Shown here in pieces: positions 1-11,600 of a stretch of 64,000 bases of DNA. Each line of letters begins with the position of its first letter. Within the stretch, counting starts at the first letter, position 1. The translations under genes were made by a program, and so were the position numbers. The notes under the pieces were generated by a model. The model ran no database searches and was not told the origin of the DNA. It saw nothing but the letters and a program-made list of their open reading frames with translations. The DNA lies in the NCBI RefSeq assembly GCF_963855985.1, contig NC_087110.1:12143001-12207000 (forward strand). Reading direction: 5' to 3'. The DNA is from Ostrinia nubilalis. Taxonomy: Eukaryota > Arthropoda > Insecta > Lepidoptera > Crambidae.

Positions 1-197
1 GCTAACATGGATCTCAGACTGCAATTTTGGTTAAAGAAACTTTGATTATAAAATAACTTTAATAAACACTTTAATCATTTACACAGTAATTTTATTCATA
101 AATTGCTTACAAACTGATTTACAGTGATTTTAAATTGGCTTACCAGAGTAGGCCGCGCGTGTATTGGTGTAAAAAAAGGGGCGCGTGTACTGTAGTT

Positions 198-336
198 TTA
201 AGGCCATCGCCCACGGCGGCTTTTTGTAGCGATGCTGACGCGCTGCTGTAGCGCGTTAATATCGCTTCTGTAGTGCGTTGCAAATGCGACTAACGCGCGT
301 TAGTAGCGATGCTGTCGCCGTGGGCGAGGGCCCTTA
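198..336. mobile_element. Short hairpin MITE
   Basis: The ends are inverted repeats: TTAAGGCCATCGCCCACGG on the left pairs with CCGTGGGCGAGGGCCCTTA on the right. The 100-nt interior carries repeated GTAGCGATGCTG and GCGCGTTA words, so the whole element folds on itself. No coding capacity. The superfamily is not recognised; the TTA/TAA ends could hide a TA or TTA target duplication. Confidence 0.6.
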
Positions 337-1111
337 CAAACGATAACCAAACCTAAATGGCAGATCTAAAGATGTAGTTAGTAATGCTGGTGCAGGACTC
401 CTTCAGAAATCACGAAAAGAAATAAATGAAGAAGAAGAAACAAAGAAAAAATATTTATTTGACAACTAAATAATACAAAACATCAAAACAATGGAGAAAA
501 AAAATGCAAAATCATCTAGACAGTTGACATGTTACTGCCAAGTGCCAAGACACTGGTTTTCTGTGGGTACCTTGTAATAGGAGATGGAAGGAAAAGATAC
601 AAAATAGTAGTGGTAAATGCAGATTAGAAGATCCTTTCATGCTAGCGACCCCCAAAGAATCAGATCAGATCGATCAGAGAGCGCCAGAATGCCACTGAAA
701 ATAGATTTTCCATCATCAGACCAGGTCTATGTCAGTTCAAACCTATACCGGGGTGTATTTCAAAATTTATTTAGATGGCTGTTCTCGTTGGCCAGTTAGA
801 AAGACAGATAAGTGCGCGTGCGCTTATTACTGAAAATTGAAGCTTTTTAATTGATTTAATTCCTTTTTATAATAGGTACCTATTATCATGCCATGGTTTT
901 CATGGACCTTTATCTTTAAACGCGTGTGTTAACTCTTACTTCAATTTAATTCGCATACAGATACAGATTTCGATTCCATCAGCCCGATCGTAACAGTTTT
1001 ATTACGTGCACATATCAATTTGTTTTAACGCGCAGATTCTGTAATGCTTTTATATTGCATATGCCTTGCCAAGTCTTGCAACTGGTGCGTGGTGATGGAT
1101 CTGTTGTAGAT
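337..1111. other. AT-rich presumed intron, nothing recognised
   Basis: No long ORF, splice-bounded coding block or repeat was found. A 60-codon ORF at 617-799 has no recognisable features. Its position upstream of the first visible homer exon, on the same strand, suggests intron. Confidence 0.4.
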
Positions 1112-1121
1112 AGTCAGGCCG

Positions 1122-4100
1122 TGCCGTGCGGGGACGGCCATAAAGAATACTCTTCCCCACCGCCAACAGGAGGCGTGTCGTAAGAGGCGACAAAATCCCT
1201 GCAGCACCGGACGGGCAGCAGCGTCTGCGTGCGAAACCTTATAAAAAACTGCGATCGCCAACCCGCCTGCCAAGCGTGGCGATTAAGGCAAATCCCCCCC
1301 ATGGAGAGGAACAAAAAAACACGGCCCCTAGTCCCCGGCGGCCCCACTATCCCGGGCCACGGTAGCGGTCACGGTAACGGTGGGGCGAGGGGTGCTAAGA
1401 ATCACCGGGTACCGACAGGCTACCAACCCCGACGACCTCTGGCCCTGGCAACATTTAACACTCGCACGCTGCGGACTGACGTGAGGCTCGCCGAACTCGA
1501 GGAAGAACTGAGCAGGTTGCGGTGGGATATCGTAGGATTATGCGAAGTCCGAAGAGAGGGGGAGGACACCATAATCCTGAAATCCGGAAACCTGCTCTAC
1601 TTCCGGGAGGGCGACCAGCAGTCCCAGGGTGGTGTCGGGTTTATCGTCCACAAGTCCCTTGTCAACAACGTGGTCCAGATCGAGAGTGTTTCGGCGAGGG
1701 TAGCGTACCTTATACTCAGAATCACCAAACGGTATTCGCTGAAGGTCATACAGGTATACGCACCGACCACGGAACACCCCGACGACGAAGTGGAGACTAT
1801 GTATGAGGATATTTCCAGAGCCATACATAGCTCCCGGTCCCATTTTACCGTTGTGATGGGGGACTTCAACGCGAAGCTGGGTAGACGAAGCGATAATGAG
1901 CTGAAAGTGGGGCAATTTGGGTATGGAGAGAGGAACGCACGTGGCCAACTGCTGGCTGGCTTTATGGAGAGGGAGGGCCTCTTTATGATGAACTCCTTCT
2001 TCAGGAAGCCAAAACAGCGAAAGTGGACATGGCTGCATCCCAATGGCGCTATAAAAAATGAGATCGACTTCATCTTGTCGACGAAGAAGCATATATTCAA
2101 TGATGTCTCTGTGATCAACTCGGTCAAAACAGGAAGCGATCACCGAATGGTAAGAGGCACATTGAATATCAGACCCAAGCTCGAGAGGCGTCGACTGATG
2201 AAGTCTACGCTCCGCCCAGCGCCCATCCAACTCCAAAACCCCGAAAGCTTTCAGCTCGAGTTGCAAAATCGTTTCGAATGCCTAGGAGACTGCGAAAATG
2301 TGGACGAATACAATGACAGGTTCGTGGAAATTGTCCAAACGACTGGGTCTAAGTTCTTTAAAACCCGTCGTCCAAAAGGAACCAAAAAGATCTCTGACCT
2401 CACCAATAAACTTATGGAAGAGAGACGAAACTTGGTTCTGCAGTCCTCTGAAGATGCTGCTCAGTATCGGCGTCTTAACAGACAGATCTCCAAGTCTTTG
2501 ACTCGCGATCTACGCCAATTTAATACAGATCGTATTAAAGAGGCGATTGAGCGTAACAAAGGCTCTAAAGTGTTCGCTAGGGATCTGTCTGTTGGCCAAA
2601 GTCAACTGACCAAGCTGAAGACCGAGGATGGCAGAGACATCTCGTCGGGGCCTGAGTTATTGGAAGAGGTTGAGAAGTTCTACGGACAATTATACACGAG
2701 TGTACGTACACCTGTCACAAATCTAGCCGAAGACCCAAGAGCTAGACTGACCCGACACTACACCGAAGATATCCCGGACGTCAGCCTGTACGAGATTAGA
2801 ATGGCTCTCAAACAGCTGAAAAACAACAAGGCACCGGGTGATGATGGAATCACGGCTGAGCTTCTGAAAGCAGGCGGAACGCCGGTACTAAAGGCTCTTC
2901 AGAGGCTGTTCGATTCCGTCATACTTGAGGGAAAAACGCCTACGGCATGGCACAGAAGTGTGGTGATACTTTTTTTCAAAAAAGGCGACAAAACCTTGTT
3001 GAAAAATTATAGACCCATCTCACTTCTGAGCCATGTCTACAAGCTGTTTTCGAGAGTCATCACGAATCGTCTCGCACGCAGGCTCGACGACTTCCAGCCT
3101 CCCGAACAAGCCGGTTTCCGAAAAGGCTTTAGTACCATAGACCACATACATACGCTACGGCAGATTATACAGAAGACCGAGGAGTATAATCAGCCACTTT
3201 GTCTGGCGTTTGTGGACTATGAAAAAGCCTTCGACTCGATCGAGACCTGGGCAGTGCTACAGTCTCTCCAACGGTGCCAAATTGACTATAGATACATCGA
3301 AGCGCTGAAGGGCTTGTACGAAAACGCCACAATGTCGGTCCGCCTCCAGGATCAGAACTCGAAACCTATCCAGTTGCAGCGAGGGGTGAGACAGGGAGAT
3401 GTCATATCTCCGAAACTGTTCACCACCGCCCTGGAAGATGTTTTCAAGCTTCTGGACTGGAGCGGATTCGGCATAAATATCAACGGCGAGTATATCACAC
3501 ACCTTCGTTTCGCGGACGATATCGTAGTCATGGCTGAGACCGTGGAGGACCTAAACACAATGCTCGATGGCCTCAGTAGAGCCTCTCAACAAGTGGGTCT
3601 TAAAATGAACATGGACAAGACAAAAATTATGTCAAATGCCCGTGTTGTACCCACTCCTCTGAAGGTTGGAGACACTACACTCGAACTTGTTGACAATTAT
3701 GTATACCTGGGACAAACAGTCCAGTTAGGTAGGTCCAACTTCGAGAAAGAGGTTAATCGTCGAATCCAACTCGGCTGGGCAGCGTTCGGGAAGCTTCGCG
3801 AAATTCTCACGTCCGAAATACCGCAGTGTCTCAAGACAAAAGTATTTGACCAGTGTGTGTTGCCAGTGATGGTGTATGGCTCTGAGACGTGGTCGCTTAC
3901 TATGGGCCTCATAAGAAGGCTCAAGGTCACCCAAAGAGCGATGGAGCGTGCTATGCTCGGAGTTTCCCTGCGTGATCGAATCAGAAATGAGGAGATCCGT
4001 AGGAGAACCAGAGTGACTGACATAGCCCGCAGAATCGCTAAAATCAAGTGGCAGTGGGCGGGGCACATAGCTCGAAGAGCTGATGGCCGCTGGGGCAGGA

Positions 4101-4296
4101 AAGTTCTTGAGTGGCGACCACGAGCTGGAAGACGTAGCGTGGGCAGGCCTCCCACTAGGTGGACCGACGATCTGGTAAAGGTCGCGGGAAGTACCTGGAT
4201 GCAAGCGGCGCAGGACCGGTCTTTGTGGAAATCCTTGGGGGAGGCCTTTGTCCAGCAGTGGACGTCTTTCGGCTGAAACGAACGAACGAACGAACG
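1122..4296 (+). mobile_element. Full-length RTE-type LINE with target-site duplication
   Basis: The element is flanked by a perfect 10-bp direct repeat AGTCAGGCCG (1112-1121 and 4297-4306). It starts with a GC-rich 5' leader of about 180 nt, has a single intact ORF, and ends with a very short 3' UTR and an (AACG)n tail directly after the stop codon. One ORF with endonuclease plus reverse transcriptase, a tiny 3' UTR and a simple-repeat tail instead of poly(A) are hallmarks of the RTE clade. The perfect duplication and open ORF suggest a recent insertion. At least ten 3'-truncated relatives lie elsewhere in the window. Confidence 0.92.
1229..4276 (+). CDS. RTE endonuclease-reverse transcriptase polyprotein
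   Basis: This 1015-residue ORF is intact. The second methionine, residue 25 at nucleotide 1301, follows a C-rich stretch and is the likelier start. An apurinic-like endonuclease occupies about residues 72-310: ATFNTRTL, E107 in LCEVR, D212 in GDFNAKLG, and the SDH motif ending at H305. The reverse transcriptase follows at about 520-800: KAPGDDGI near 535, NYRPISLL near 593, D663 in FVDYEKAFD, GVRQGDVISP near 719, and catalytic FADD at 761-764. A basic C-terminal part (about 890-1015) holds WQWAGHIAR and a GRPPTRW segment; the DNA for its last 60 codons is what recurs as truncated copies across the window. Known role of the family: nicks target DNA and copies its own RNA from the nick. No frameshift or stop was seen, so it could be competent for movement. 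Confidence 0.93.
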   Translation: MRNLIKNCDRQPACQAWRLRQIPPMERNKKTRPLVPGGPTIPGHGSGHGNGGARGAKNHRVPTGYQPRRPLALATFNTRTLRTDVRLAELEEELSRLRWDIVGLCEVRREGEDTIILKSGNLLYFREGDQQSQGGVGFIVHKSLVNNVVQIESVSARVAYLILRITKRYSLKVIQVYAPTTEHPDDEVETMYEDISRAIHSSRSHFTVVMGDFNAKLGRRSDNELKVGQFGYGERNARGQLLAGFMEREGLFMMNSFFRKPKQRKWTWLHPNGAIKNEIDFILSTKKHIFNDVSVINSVKTGSDHRMVRGTLNIRPKLERRRLMKSTLRPAPIQLQNPESFQLELQNRFECLGDCENVDEYNDRFVEIVQTTGSKFFKTRRPKGTKKISDLTNKLMEERRNLVLQSSEDAAQYRRLNRQISKSLTRDLRQFNTDRIKEAIERNKGSKVFARDLSVGQSQLTKLKTEDGRDISSGPELLEEVEKFYGQLYTSVRTPVTNLAEDPRARLTRHYTEDIPDVSLYEIRMALKQLKNNKAPGDDGITAELLKAGGTPVLKALQRLFDSVILEGKTPTAWHRSVVILFFKKGDKTLLKNYRPISLLSHVYKLFSRVITNRLARRLDDFQPPEQAGFRKGFSTIDHIHTLRQIIQKTEEYNQPLCLAFVDYEKAFDSIETWAVLQSLQRCQIDYRYIEALKGLYENATMSVRLQDQNSKPIQLQRGVRQGDVISPKLFTTALEDVFKLLDWSGFGININGEYITHLRFADDIVVMAETVEDLNTMLDGLSRASQQVGLKMNMDKTKIMSNARVVPTPLKVGDTTLELVDNYVYLGQTVQLGRSNFEKEVNRRIQLGWAAFGKLREILTSEIPQCLKTKVFDQCVLPVMVYGSETWSLTMGLIRRLKVTQRAMERAMLGVSLRDRIRNEEIRRRTRVTDIARRIAKIKWQWAGHIARRADGRWGRKVLEWRPRAGRRSVGRPPTRWTDDLVKVAGSTWMQAAQDRSLWKSLGEAFVQQWTSFG

Positions 4297-4306
4297 AGTC
4301 AGGCCG

Positions 4307-5516
4307 ATCTGATTCACTTTATGAAGCAGCTAAAATGGGGCTTGTTAAGAAATGGACATAATTTTCAATAGATCTTTCGATCTTTATTTGATTTGAGATC
4401 ATCAGATATGCATTTTGCTGGAAAAGTGGAAAACACGTTTCATAGAAACCTGCGTAAAATGCTCTCTTTTACTGACAGAACATCTTTGGAAGAATATAGG
4501 CTAAACATTCAATATTGAATAGAACGTTCTTTCGTTAATGTGCGACTTGTCAATACCCTGGTCAGACTTTCTGAAGTAAAGCTCTGAATCATATCGAGCA
4601 GTTTCGTCACAGAAAACTTCAATGAAAATTCCGTATTCCTGATATATCTCTCTTGTTTTCACTTGTAATAGAGACACATAATGTATAGTTATAGGGCCTT
4701 ATTTCCGTACATCATCACTGCCATTCCTAGTTAAGATCAATTGAAATCAAATGTGTTCCTCATTTATGTGCTAATCTCCAAGTATAGTTTCCACAATAAT
4801 TATCACAGCGCATAAAAACGCGGCACGGTCGGATTTACGATCGAAAGCAACGTTGCGTGCGACCACCCGACGATAGACGGACGTTCCACGTTGATTGTAT
4901 CCGATTTGGGCGGTGCTGATGATTAATAACGTGATTCGTCAAATCGATCATCGTCCGGATATAGGATTAACAAACAACTATCGTTATTCGTTACTAAGTA
5001 AGCGAAAAGTTTCCTATTCCAAAAAAAAGGCAAAAACTTATCTATGATTTAAAACGCTAAGGCCTGGCTTCCACCAAAGCAGAGCAGAGAAGTGTTTTGA
5101 ATAACCAATCAGATTTCATTATTTTCACTTTCTTCTCTCTTCTAAAGCGTGGTTTTGTGTCTTTTGAATATGGAAAATATGAAAAGAACAGAATCAGTTG
5201 CCAGTTAGATATTATCTTCGTTATCTTCATGTAAAGGCGACATCACATCAGACTACATTTTGTTGCAATAAAGCACCTTTAAAGTAAAAGTACATAGTAC
5301 GATGCCATTATGTTCAGTTTGACGACTTGTGGCAAATCTGCGGTACGAATTTATCCGGTTTTTCTTTCACAAAGTGCCTTTTCATCAAACCCAATCTAGA
5401 ATGTTTGCTTGCACATTGCAATATTGCAACGCACACATTTGACATTTCTTTCCACTAATAACACACCATGTCGTAATATTTAAACTCGCTAACTCATCTC
5501 TCTTTCTTACCCACAG
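4307..5516. other. Presumed homer intron
   Basis: No gene was seen. The one repeat found is the single MITE arm at 5060-5137. The last 40 nt are pyrimidine-rich (TCATCTCTCTTTCTTACCCACAG) and form the acceptor of the next homer exon. Confidence 0.5.
5060..5137. mobile_element. Solo arm of the TTAAGGCCGGGTTTCCACC MITE
   Basis: TAAGGCCTGGCTTCCACCAAAG followed by AATAACCAATCAGATTTCATTATTT matches, in reverse complement, the right arm of the complete element at 34013-34200. The other arm is missing. Confidence 0.55.
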
Positions 5517-5683
5517 CTCAGCCAACGCCAAGAAGTGGGAGGTGGAATTGGCAACCCTGAAGAGCAACAACCTGCGACTGACAGCCGCCTTGCAAGAGAG
5601 CACGGCCAACGTTGATGAATGGAAGAGGCAGCTCCACCAATACAGGGAGGAGGTGGCTCGCGCCAGGCACTATGCTGGGAAAG
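5517..5683 (+). CDS. homer: homer exon A (coiled coil, family-diagnostic)
   Basis: The acceptor is a long pyrimidine tract ending CCACAG; the donor is G|GTACGT. The exon begins with one base completing a codon and ends with one base of a glycine codon. It encodes about 55 residues, from SANAKKWEVELATLKSNN through NVDEWKRQL to ARHYAGK. The heptad-rich, charged sequence and LQESTANV motif match Homer across animals. A partial copy of this exon lies 44 nt downstream. Confidence 0.9.
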
Positions 5684-8600
5684 GTACGTAGTTCTGAGTA
5701 ATGATAACAGATGGCGTTGTCTTTAGCAATAACCTGCGACTGACAGCCGTCTTGCAAGAGAGCACCGCCAACGTTGATGAGTGGAAGAGGCAGCTTCATT
5801 AATACAGGGAGGAGGTGGCTCGCGCCAGGCAATATGCTGGAAAAGGTACGAAGGTAACGTGGTTCTGCGTAGTGAAAATAGACGGTGTTGGTTTCGTGCG
5901 GCAAAAGATCAATTGCAAACGACGAGCGGGAAAGTAGCTCTACTTTTATGTGGGGTGAGCACGTAGTTCTGTGTGGTGATAAGAGATGGCGTTGCTCGCA
6001 ATATAAATCATGCTGCAACGTTTCAAAATGAAAAACTAGCTCGTCAAAGTTAGAAAAGAAGTTGCTCATTCTAGACGCTATTCGAAAAAAGACACTTAGT
6101 TCTTAGTGATGACAAGATATGACGATATTCGCAGTTACATTCGCGCTGTAAGAGATCACTTCAATAGTTGACAAGTGGAAAACTCAATTCGAATTCAAAA
6201 CGTTACACGCAAAATACTGCTGAGGCTAACGGTAGTCATCAAACCAGCTAACAGATGGCGCTGTATACCATAACAATAACTCACAAAAACCGTTGTTCTC
6301 ATTGCCACTTCAGCTCGCCAATCTGTCGGGCTATGTCAGCGAATTTAGTTCGTTTACGGATCTCATTTCTGATTCGATCTCGTAAAGAAACGCCGAGGAT
6401 AGCCTTTGCCATAAAGATAGCAGTAAGGCGCTGGATGCAGGCCGCTTCCAACCGGGCGATGCGGAAATCATTGACGTCATGTGGCTGAGATGATGATGAT
6501 GATGATGACAGCTAACAGATGGCGTTGTATACCATAACTATAACCACAGAATAATAATAAGTACTACGTACAGAAGTTTTACTTCGCGAAGGTATTTAAA
6601 AAAATGTATGCTCAATGTCATTAACAATATGGTGTAATTTAGCCTGTCTCAAGAGTCAAGCACCATTTTGTTGACAAACGTCAGTGATCGGCACTGCGCC
6701 GAAGCTATAGGGCTGACTTCAGTAAAATGATGTGACGTGAGGTGCCAAACTGCGGAAAATGATTTAGCATGAATTATCATGAATAATATTAACTACTTAT
6801 TTACCTCTCAGTGTCTTGAGGCAACTAAAAAAAGTACATTCTGTGTTTTTATTATTATTTAGGCAGTTAAATACTGCACAGTATTAAGTACACCATTTTC
6901 TTAATTTTCTTCCATCATACACAAGAATACGCGTGCTTGAGTCAATGTTCGCTCGTATGTGAGGCCTTGTCGAATAGTATCCTGTAGGTGGGCCATCGTG
7001 CGTGTTTTGTTTTCGATGTAAACTCGCGGAGATGAACAGGCCTGGTAAGGCGCTGGATGCAGGCCGCTTCCAACCGGGCGATGCGGAAATTATTGACGTC
7101 ATGTGGCTGAAATGATGATGATGATGATAGCTAACAGATGGCGTTGTATACCATAACTATAACCACAGAATAATAATAAGTACTACGTACAGAAGTTTTA
7201 CTTCGCGAAGGTATTTAAAAAAATGTATGCTCAATGTCATTAACAATATGGTGTAATTTAGCCTGTCTCAAGAGTCAAGCACCATTTTGTTGACAAACGT
7301 CAGTGATCGGCACTGCGCCGAAGCTATAGGGCTGACTTCAGTAAAATGATGTGACGTGAGGTGCCAAACTGCGGAAAATGATTTAGCATGAATTATCATG
7401 AATAATATTAACTACTTATTTACCTCTCAGTGTCTTGAGGCAACTAAAAAAAGTACATTCTGTGTTTTTATTATTATTTAGGCAGTTAAATACTGCACAG
7501 TATTAAGTACACCATTTTCTTAATTTTCTTCCATCATACACAAGAATACGCGTGCTTGAGTCAATGTTCGCTCGTATGTGAGGCCTTGTCGAATAGTATC
7601 CTGTAGGTGGGCCATCGTGCGTGTTTTGTTTTCGATATAAACTCGCGGAGATGAACAGGCCTGGTAAGGCGCTGGATGCAGGCCGCTTCCAACCGGGCGA
7701 TGCGGAAATCATTGACGTCATGTGGCTGAGATGATGATGATGACAGCTAACAGATGGCGTTGTATACCATAACTATAACTCACAAACACGTTGCTTCCAG
7801 GCGCGGAGGCCAACGAAGTCGAGCAACTACGACAGCGCGTGGCGCAACTGGAAGCCGAACTCGCACAGAAGAATGAGGAACTCGCGCAGATCACCAAGTC
7901 GCGCAAGAGCGAGCAGGTATGTCAGTTGTCTTTGTCTTACTAATACTATCGCGCTCTTATGTTTCTTATTTTATGTTATCTTTATTTTGTGTTTATGTCC
8001 GTTGTCTAGTACCCATAGTACAAGCTTTGCTTGGTTATTCAAATTCAAATTCAAAACGTTTATTGCATGTCGCTGATTATGATTCCATGAATGAGGAGAT
8101 ATCTGGCATTGATTGGTCTGGTAAGTTTCTGGATGTGTCGCTTGAGAGTGCAGTTAGTTCTTTTTACTCGATTCTAAATGCCCTACGGGATAAATATATC
8201 CCTCACAAGTTGGTCCATAGCAACTCAAACCCTAAATGGTACTCCCCATCACTAATTAAAGCCATTAAAGAAAAGCGCAAGTATCAACATAAATACAAAA
8301 TTTATAAAAACAGATGCGACCTTGAATCCTATAAAGTATTATGTAAAAGAGTAAAAACCATCGAATCGCTTTGTTATAATAATTACATTTCATCTGTAGA
8401 AGATTCTATTAGAACCAATCCCAAACATTTTTGGTCTTACATTAAGTCGCGCCGCAACTGTAACTCCATGCCCAGCAGCATGAAGTATGAGGATGCCATG
8501 GTCGACACAGGTGAAAATATCTGTAATGCATTCTCGGATTATTTCAAATCTACTTTTTTAGACCCCAACATTCCTTTGTCACCGCTAGACCAACATGTAA

Positions 8601-11600
8601 TGTCCCCAAATGACCTATCTGGCGGTAGTGCGTGCGATGTCTCCTCAATAGAGATCGACCAAACCGTAGTTCAGAAGCTACTCTCAAAACTGGATCCCTC
8701 CAAATCGGCTGGCCCTGATCTTCTGTCCGCACCGATCTTAATTAACTGTGCCGAGGCATTATCTTTACCAATTTGTCTCCTCTTTCAAAAATCTCTCCTC
8801 GAGTGCTCAGTGCCTGGGATTTGGAAATCAGCTTTCATCACACCAGTTCATAAAAAGGGGTCCAAGGTTGACGTCTTAAATTACAGGCCGATCTCTAAAC
8901 TCTGTATAATTTCAAAGGTATTTGAAAAAATAGTGTACGACCAAATCTATGCTTCACTTAAGACCGCATTTAGTGATTATCAACACGGCTTTCTGAGGGG
9001 ACGATCGACAGTATCGAATTTGGTCGTTCTTAATGACTATATTACCGAGGCAATGGACAACGGGAAACAGATCGATGTCATATATACAGATTACAGCAAA
9101 TGTTTTGATCGTATAAACCACGGTATCCTTTTATCTAAATTACAAAAAATCGGCATTAGAGGTGATTTACTCAGGTGGTTAACCTCATATATCTCAAATC
9201 GTACTCAGGCTGTGGTAGTCAGCAACTATATGTCCAGTTGGGTGCCCATACCCAGTGGTGTGCCCCAAGGATCGCTACTGGGCCCTTTATTATTTTTAAT
9301 CTTCGTAAATGACATAAACTCGTGCCTCCACTCATCTCGTCTTCTTTGCTTCGCTGACGATATGAAAATTTTTACTACAATTTCGTCAAAAGAAGATGCT
9401 GATGCTCTCCAGGCCGATCTGTTGCGCTTGGAATATTACTGCTTTTGCAACCAACTTGATCTTAATCCCTCTAAATGTTTTGCGGTCACTTTTTCCCGTA
9501 AACAAGCCATTCATTTGTCCACATATACACTCAAAGGGACTTCACTTGAACGCAAAACCAGTATTAAAGATCTCGGTGTAACGCATGACATGAAGCTATT
9601 ATTTGACTCTCATATCGATAATATCGCAACCAAAGCCTGTCAGGCCCTCGGATTTGTGATGCGTAGCTCTGTTGGCTTTACTAAGGTTAAAACACTGAAG
9701 ATTTTGTACTGCACCTTTGTCCGTAGCCACTTAGAATATGCGTCACAGGTTTGGAACCCTAGATATCAGGTGTACATATCTCGACTGGAGAGTATTCAGA
9801 GGAAGTTTGTGAAATTTCTCTGCTTTCGCATGAAAGAATCTTATAATTCCTCAGAATACCTACCCCTCTGCAGAAAACACCACCTTCTTCCTTTGGAACT
9901 GAGGCGCGAGATAGCGGACGTCACATATTTGCAAAAGATTGCCACAGGTGTAATTGAGTGCCCACACCTACTAGCCAAAATATCTCTGAGGGCGCCTCTA
10001 AGGCCCATGAGATTTAATCCACTTATTTTTCTTCCGAAGGCGACCACTAACTATAGACAGAATAGCTTTATATGGCGTGCTGGCGACAGATTTAACAGAC
10101 TGAGTAAGGAACTAGATATTGATTTATTCTATACTAGCATACCAGCGCTTAGGCGGCTGCTGAGCGAGCGTTTTTTCAAGCCTATCATGTAAGTTTTTTT
10201 TTTTTATCATGTTGTTTATTATAAATATGAGGTAACGGGAACTCTAATATGGTAAAATTGCTATCTCTTTGTTACAACATTAGGTGTATCGTGTATCGTA
10301 TAAATTTTATCTGTTTTTATAATTTCTTTAAATATCCACCACAATTCTATCTGTGGGGACCTATAAGTGGTTATCAAGTGTTATTAACTGTAAAATAATC
10401 AATTATGTAAACCCTGGTCTTCCTAATATAAATAAATAAATAAATAAATGTCACATTACAATTTATATGTTGTTGCAAAATAGAGAAAATAGAGAGACTA
10501 AAGTGAGTCTAGATAAAGTACACAGTCATTATAATTGCGTACTTACCAGTCGAAAAGTTGTCGAAAGGCCTTTTTTTGTATGGAGTTTTGACGAATTCGA
10601 TTTTCGATTCGATCAAAAAGTTCAACTTGTCTAGGGTGTAGAATGCAGCAGTGTAAAATGTCAAAAGGTATTTATTTATTTATTTACGTTACAATTGATA
10701 GGCTTTCCCCAAGAGGGTTGCACGATCTTACTTTAACAAACGTCAAAAGTCTCTCAAACACCATAAAAAAACACCGGTTATGGCTAGTCATGGTTAAAAT
10801 AAAGATTGCATCTCGGCCTAAATAAGTTTTTCCCGGATAAGGCATGAATAAGAAATCTATTTTTACATCAAATGTGGTATGAAGATGATGGTTTTTACAA
10901 TGTTCTCGCGTGTAGCCTTTTAGAAATAGCATGCAAATTACGTAACAAACATTTTTAATTTAAAATTAAACATGTCATTAAGATTCCATATTCATTAACA
11001 TTTTATTTTATCACTTGGACAAAAAACTCGTTTTTTCCCTAACCCTTCAACCTTCCGCTAAACGTATATCTCCTCTTGCCGCGACGCTTCGCCAATCACA
11101 CGGCTCAAATAAAATAAAGTAACGAATCTCTCTCAATATACCTACCTATTTAAATATGTATCTCGCGCGCTAAAACGAAATGTGAAAGTGCTGAGTGAAT
11201 AAAATTGTGAAGTGAAATAATTGAAGAACCGAGACGCCAAATGCTGAGCCCTCCTACCCAAGTATCCTACCCGCTTCTCATTCCAAAATATCCTACAGGA
11301 CCCCTTATACTTTTTTCTGTCATAGGTGCCAAATCTTTTCCAAAATTGAATAGTCTTTCATTTTATTACTAAGAGGCGATCAACTCTCTACTCCATAATT
11401 TCAGTTCACATATTCTTTTGGCTTCATCTATTACGTTTTACGAGGCCGCGTACCGTAAAACGCAGCGTGTGACGTCCACCTACAAGGTGGACCGACGACA
11501 TCGTAAAGGTAGCAGGGAAGCGCTGGACGCAGGCCGCTACCAATCGATCAACGTGGAAAGCATTGGAGGAGGCCTATGTTCAGCAGTGGACGTCCTATGG

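Noticed and set aside
1538..2266. 242-codon antisense ORF within the LINE
   Set aside because: Shadow of the RTE ORF, which has clear catalytic motifs on the other strand.
5518..6069. 183-codon antisense ORF with two internally repeated peptides
   Set aside because: The peptide repeats are the complement of homer exon A and its duplicate; no independent gene signal.
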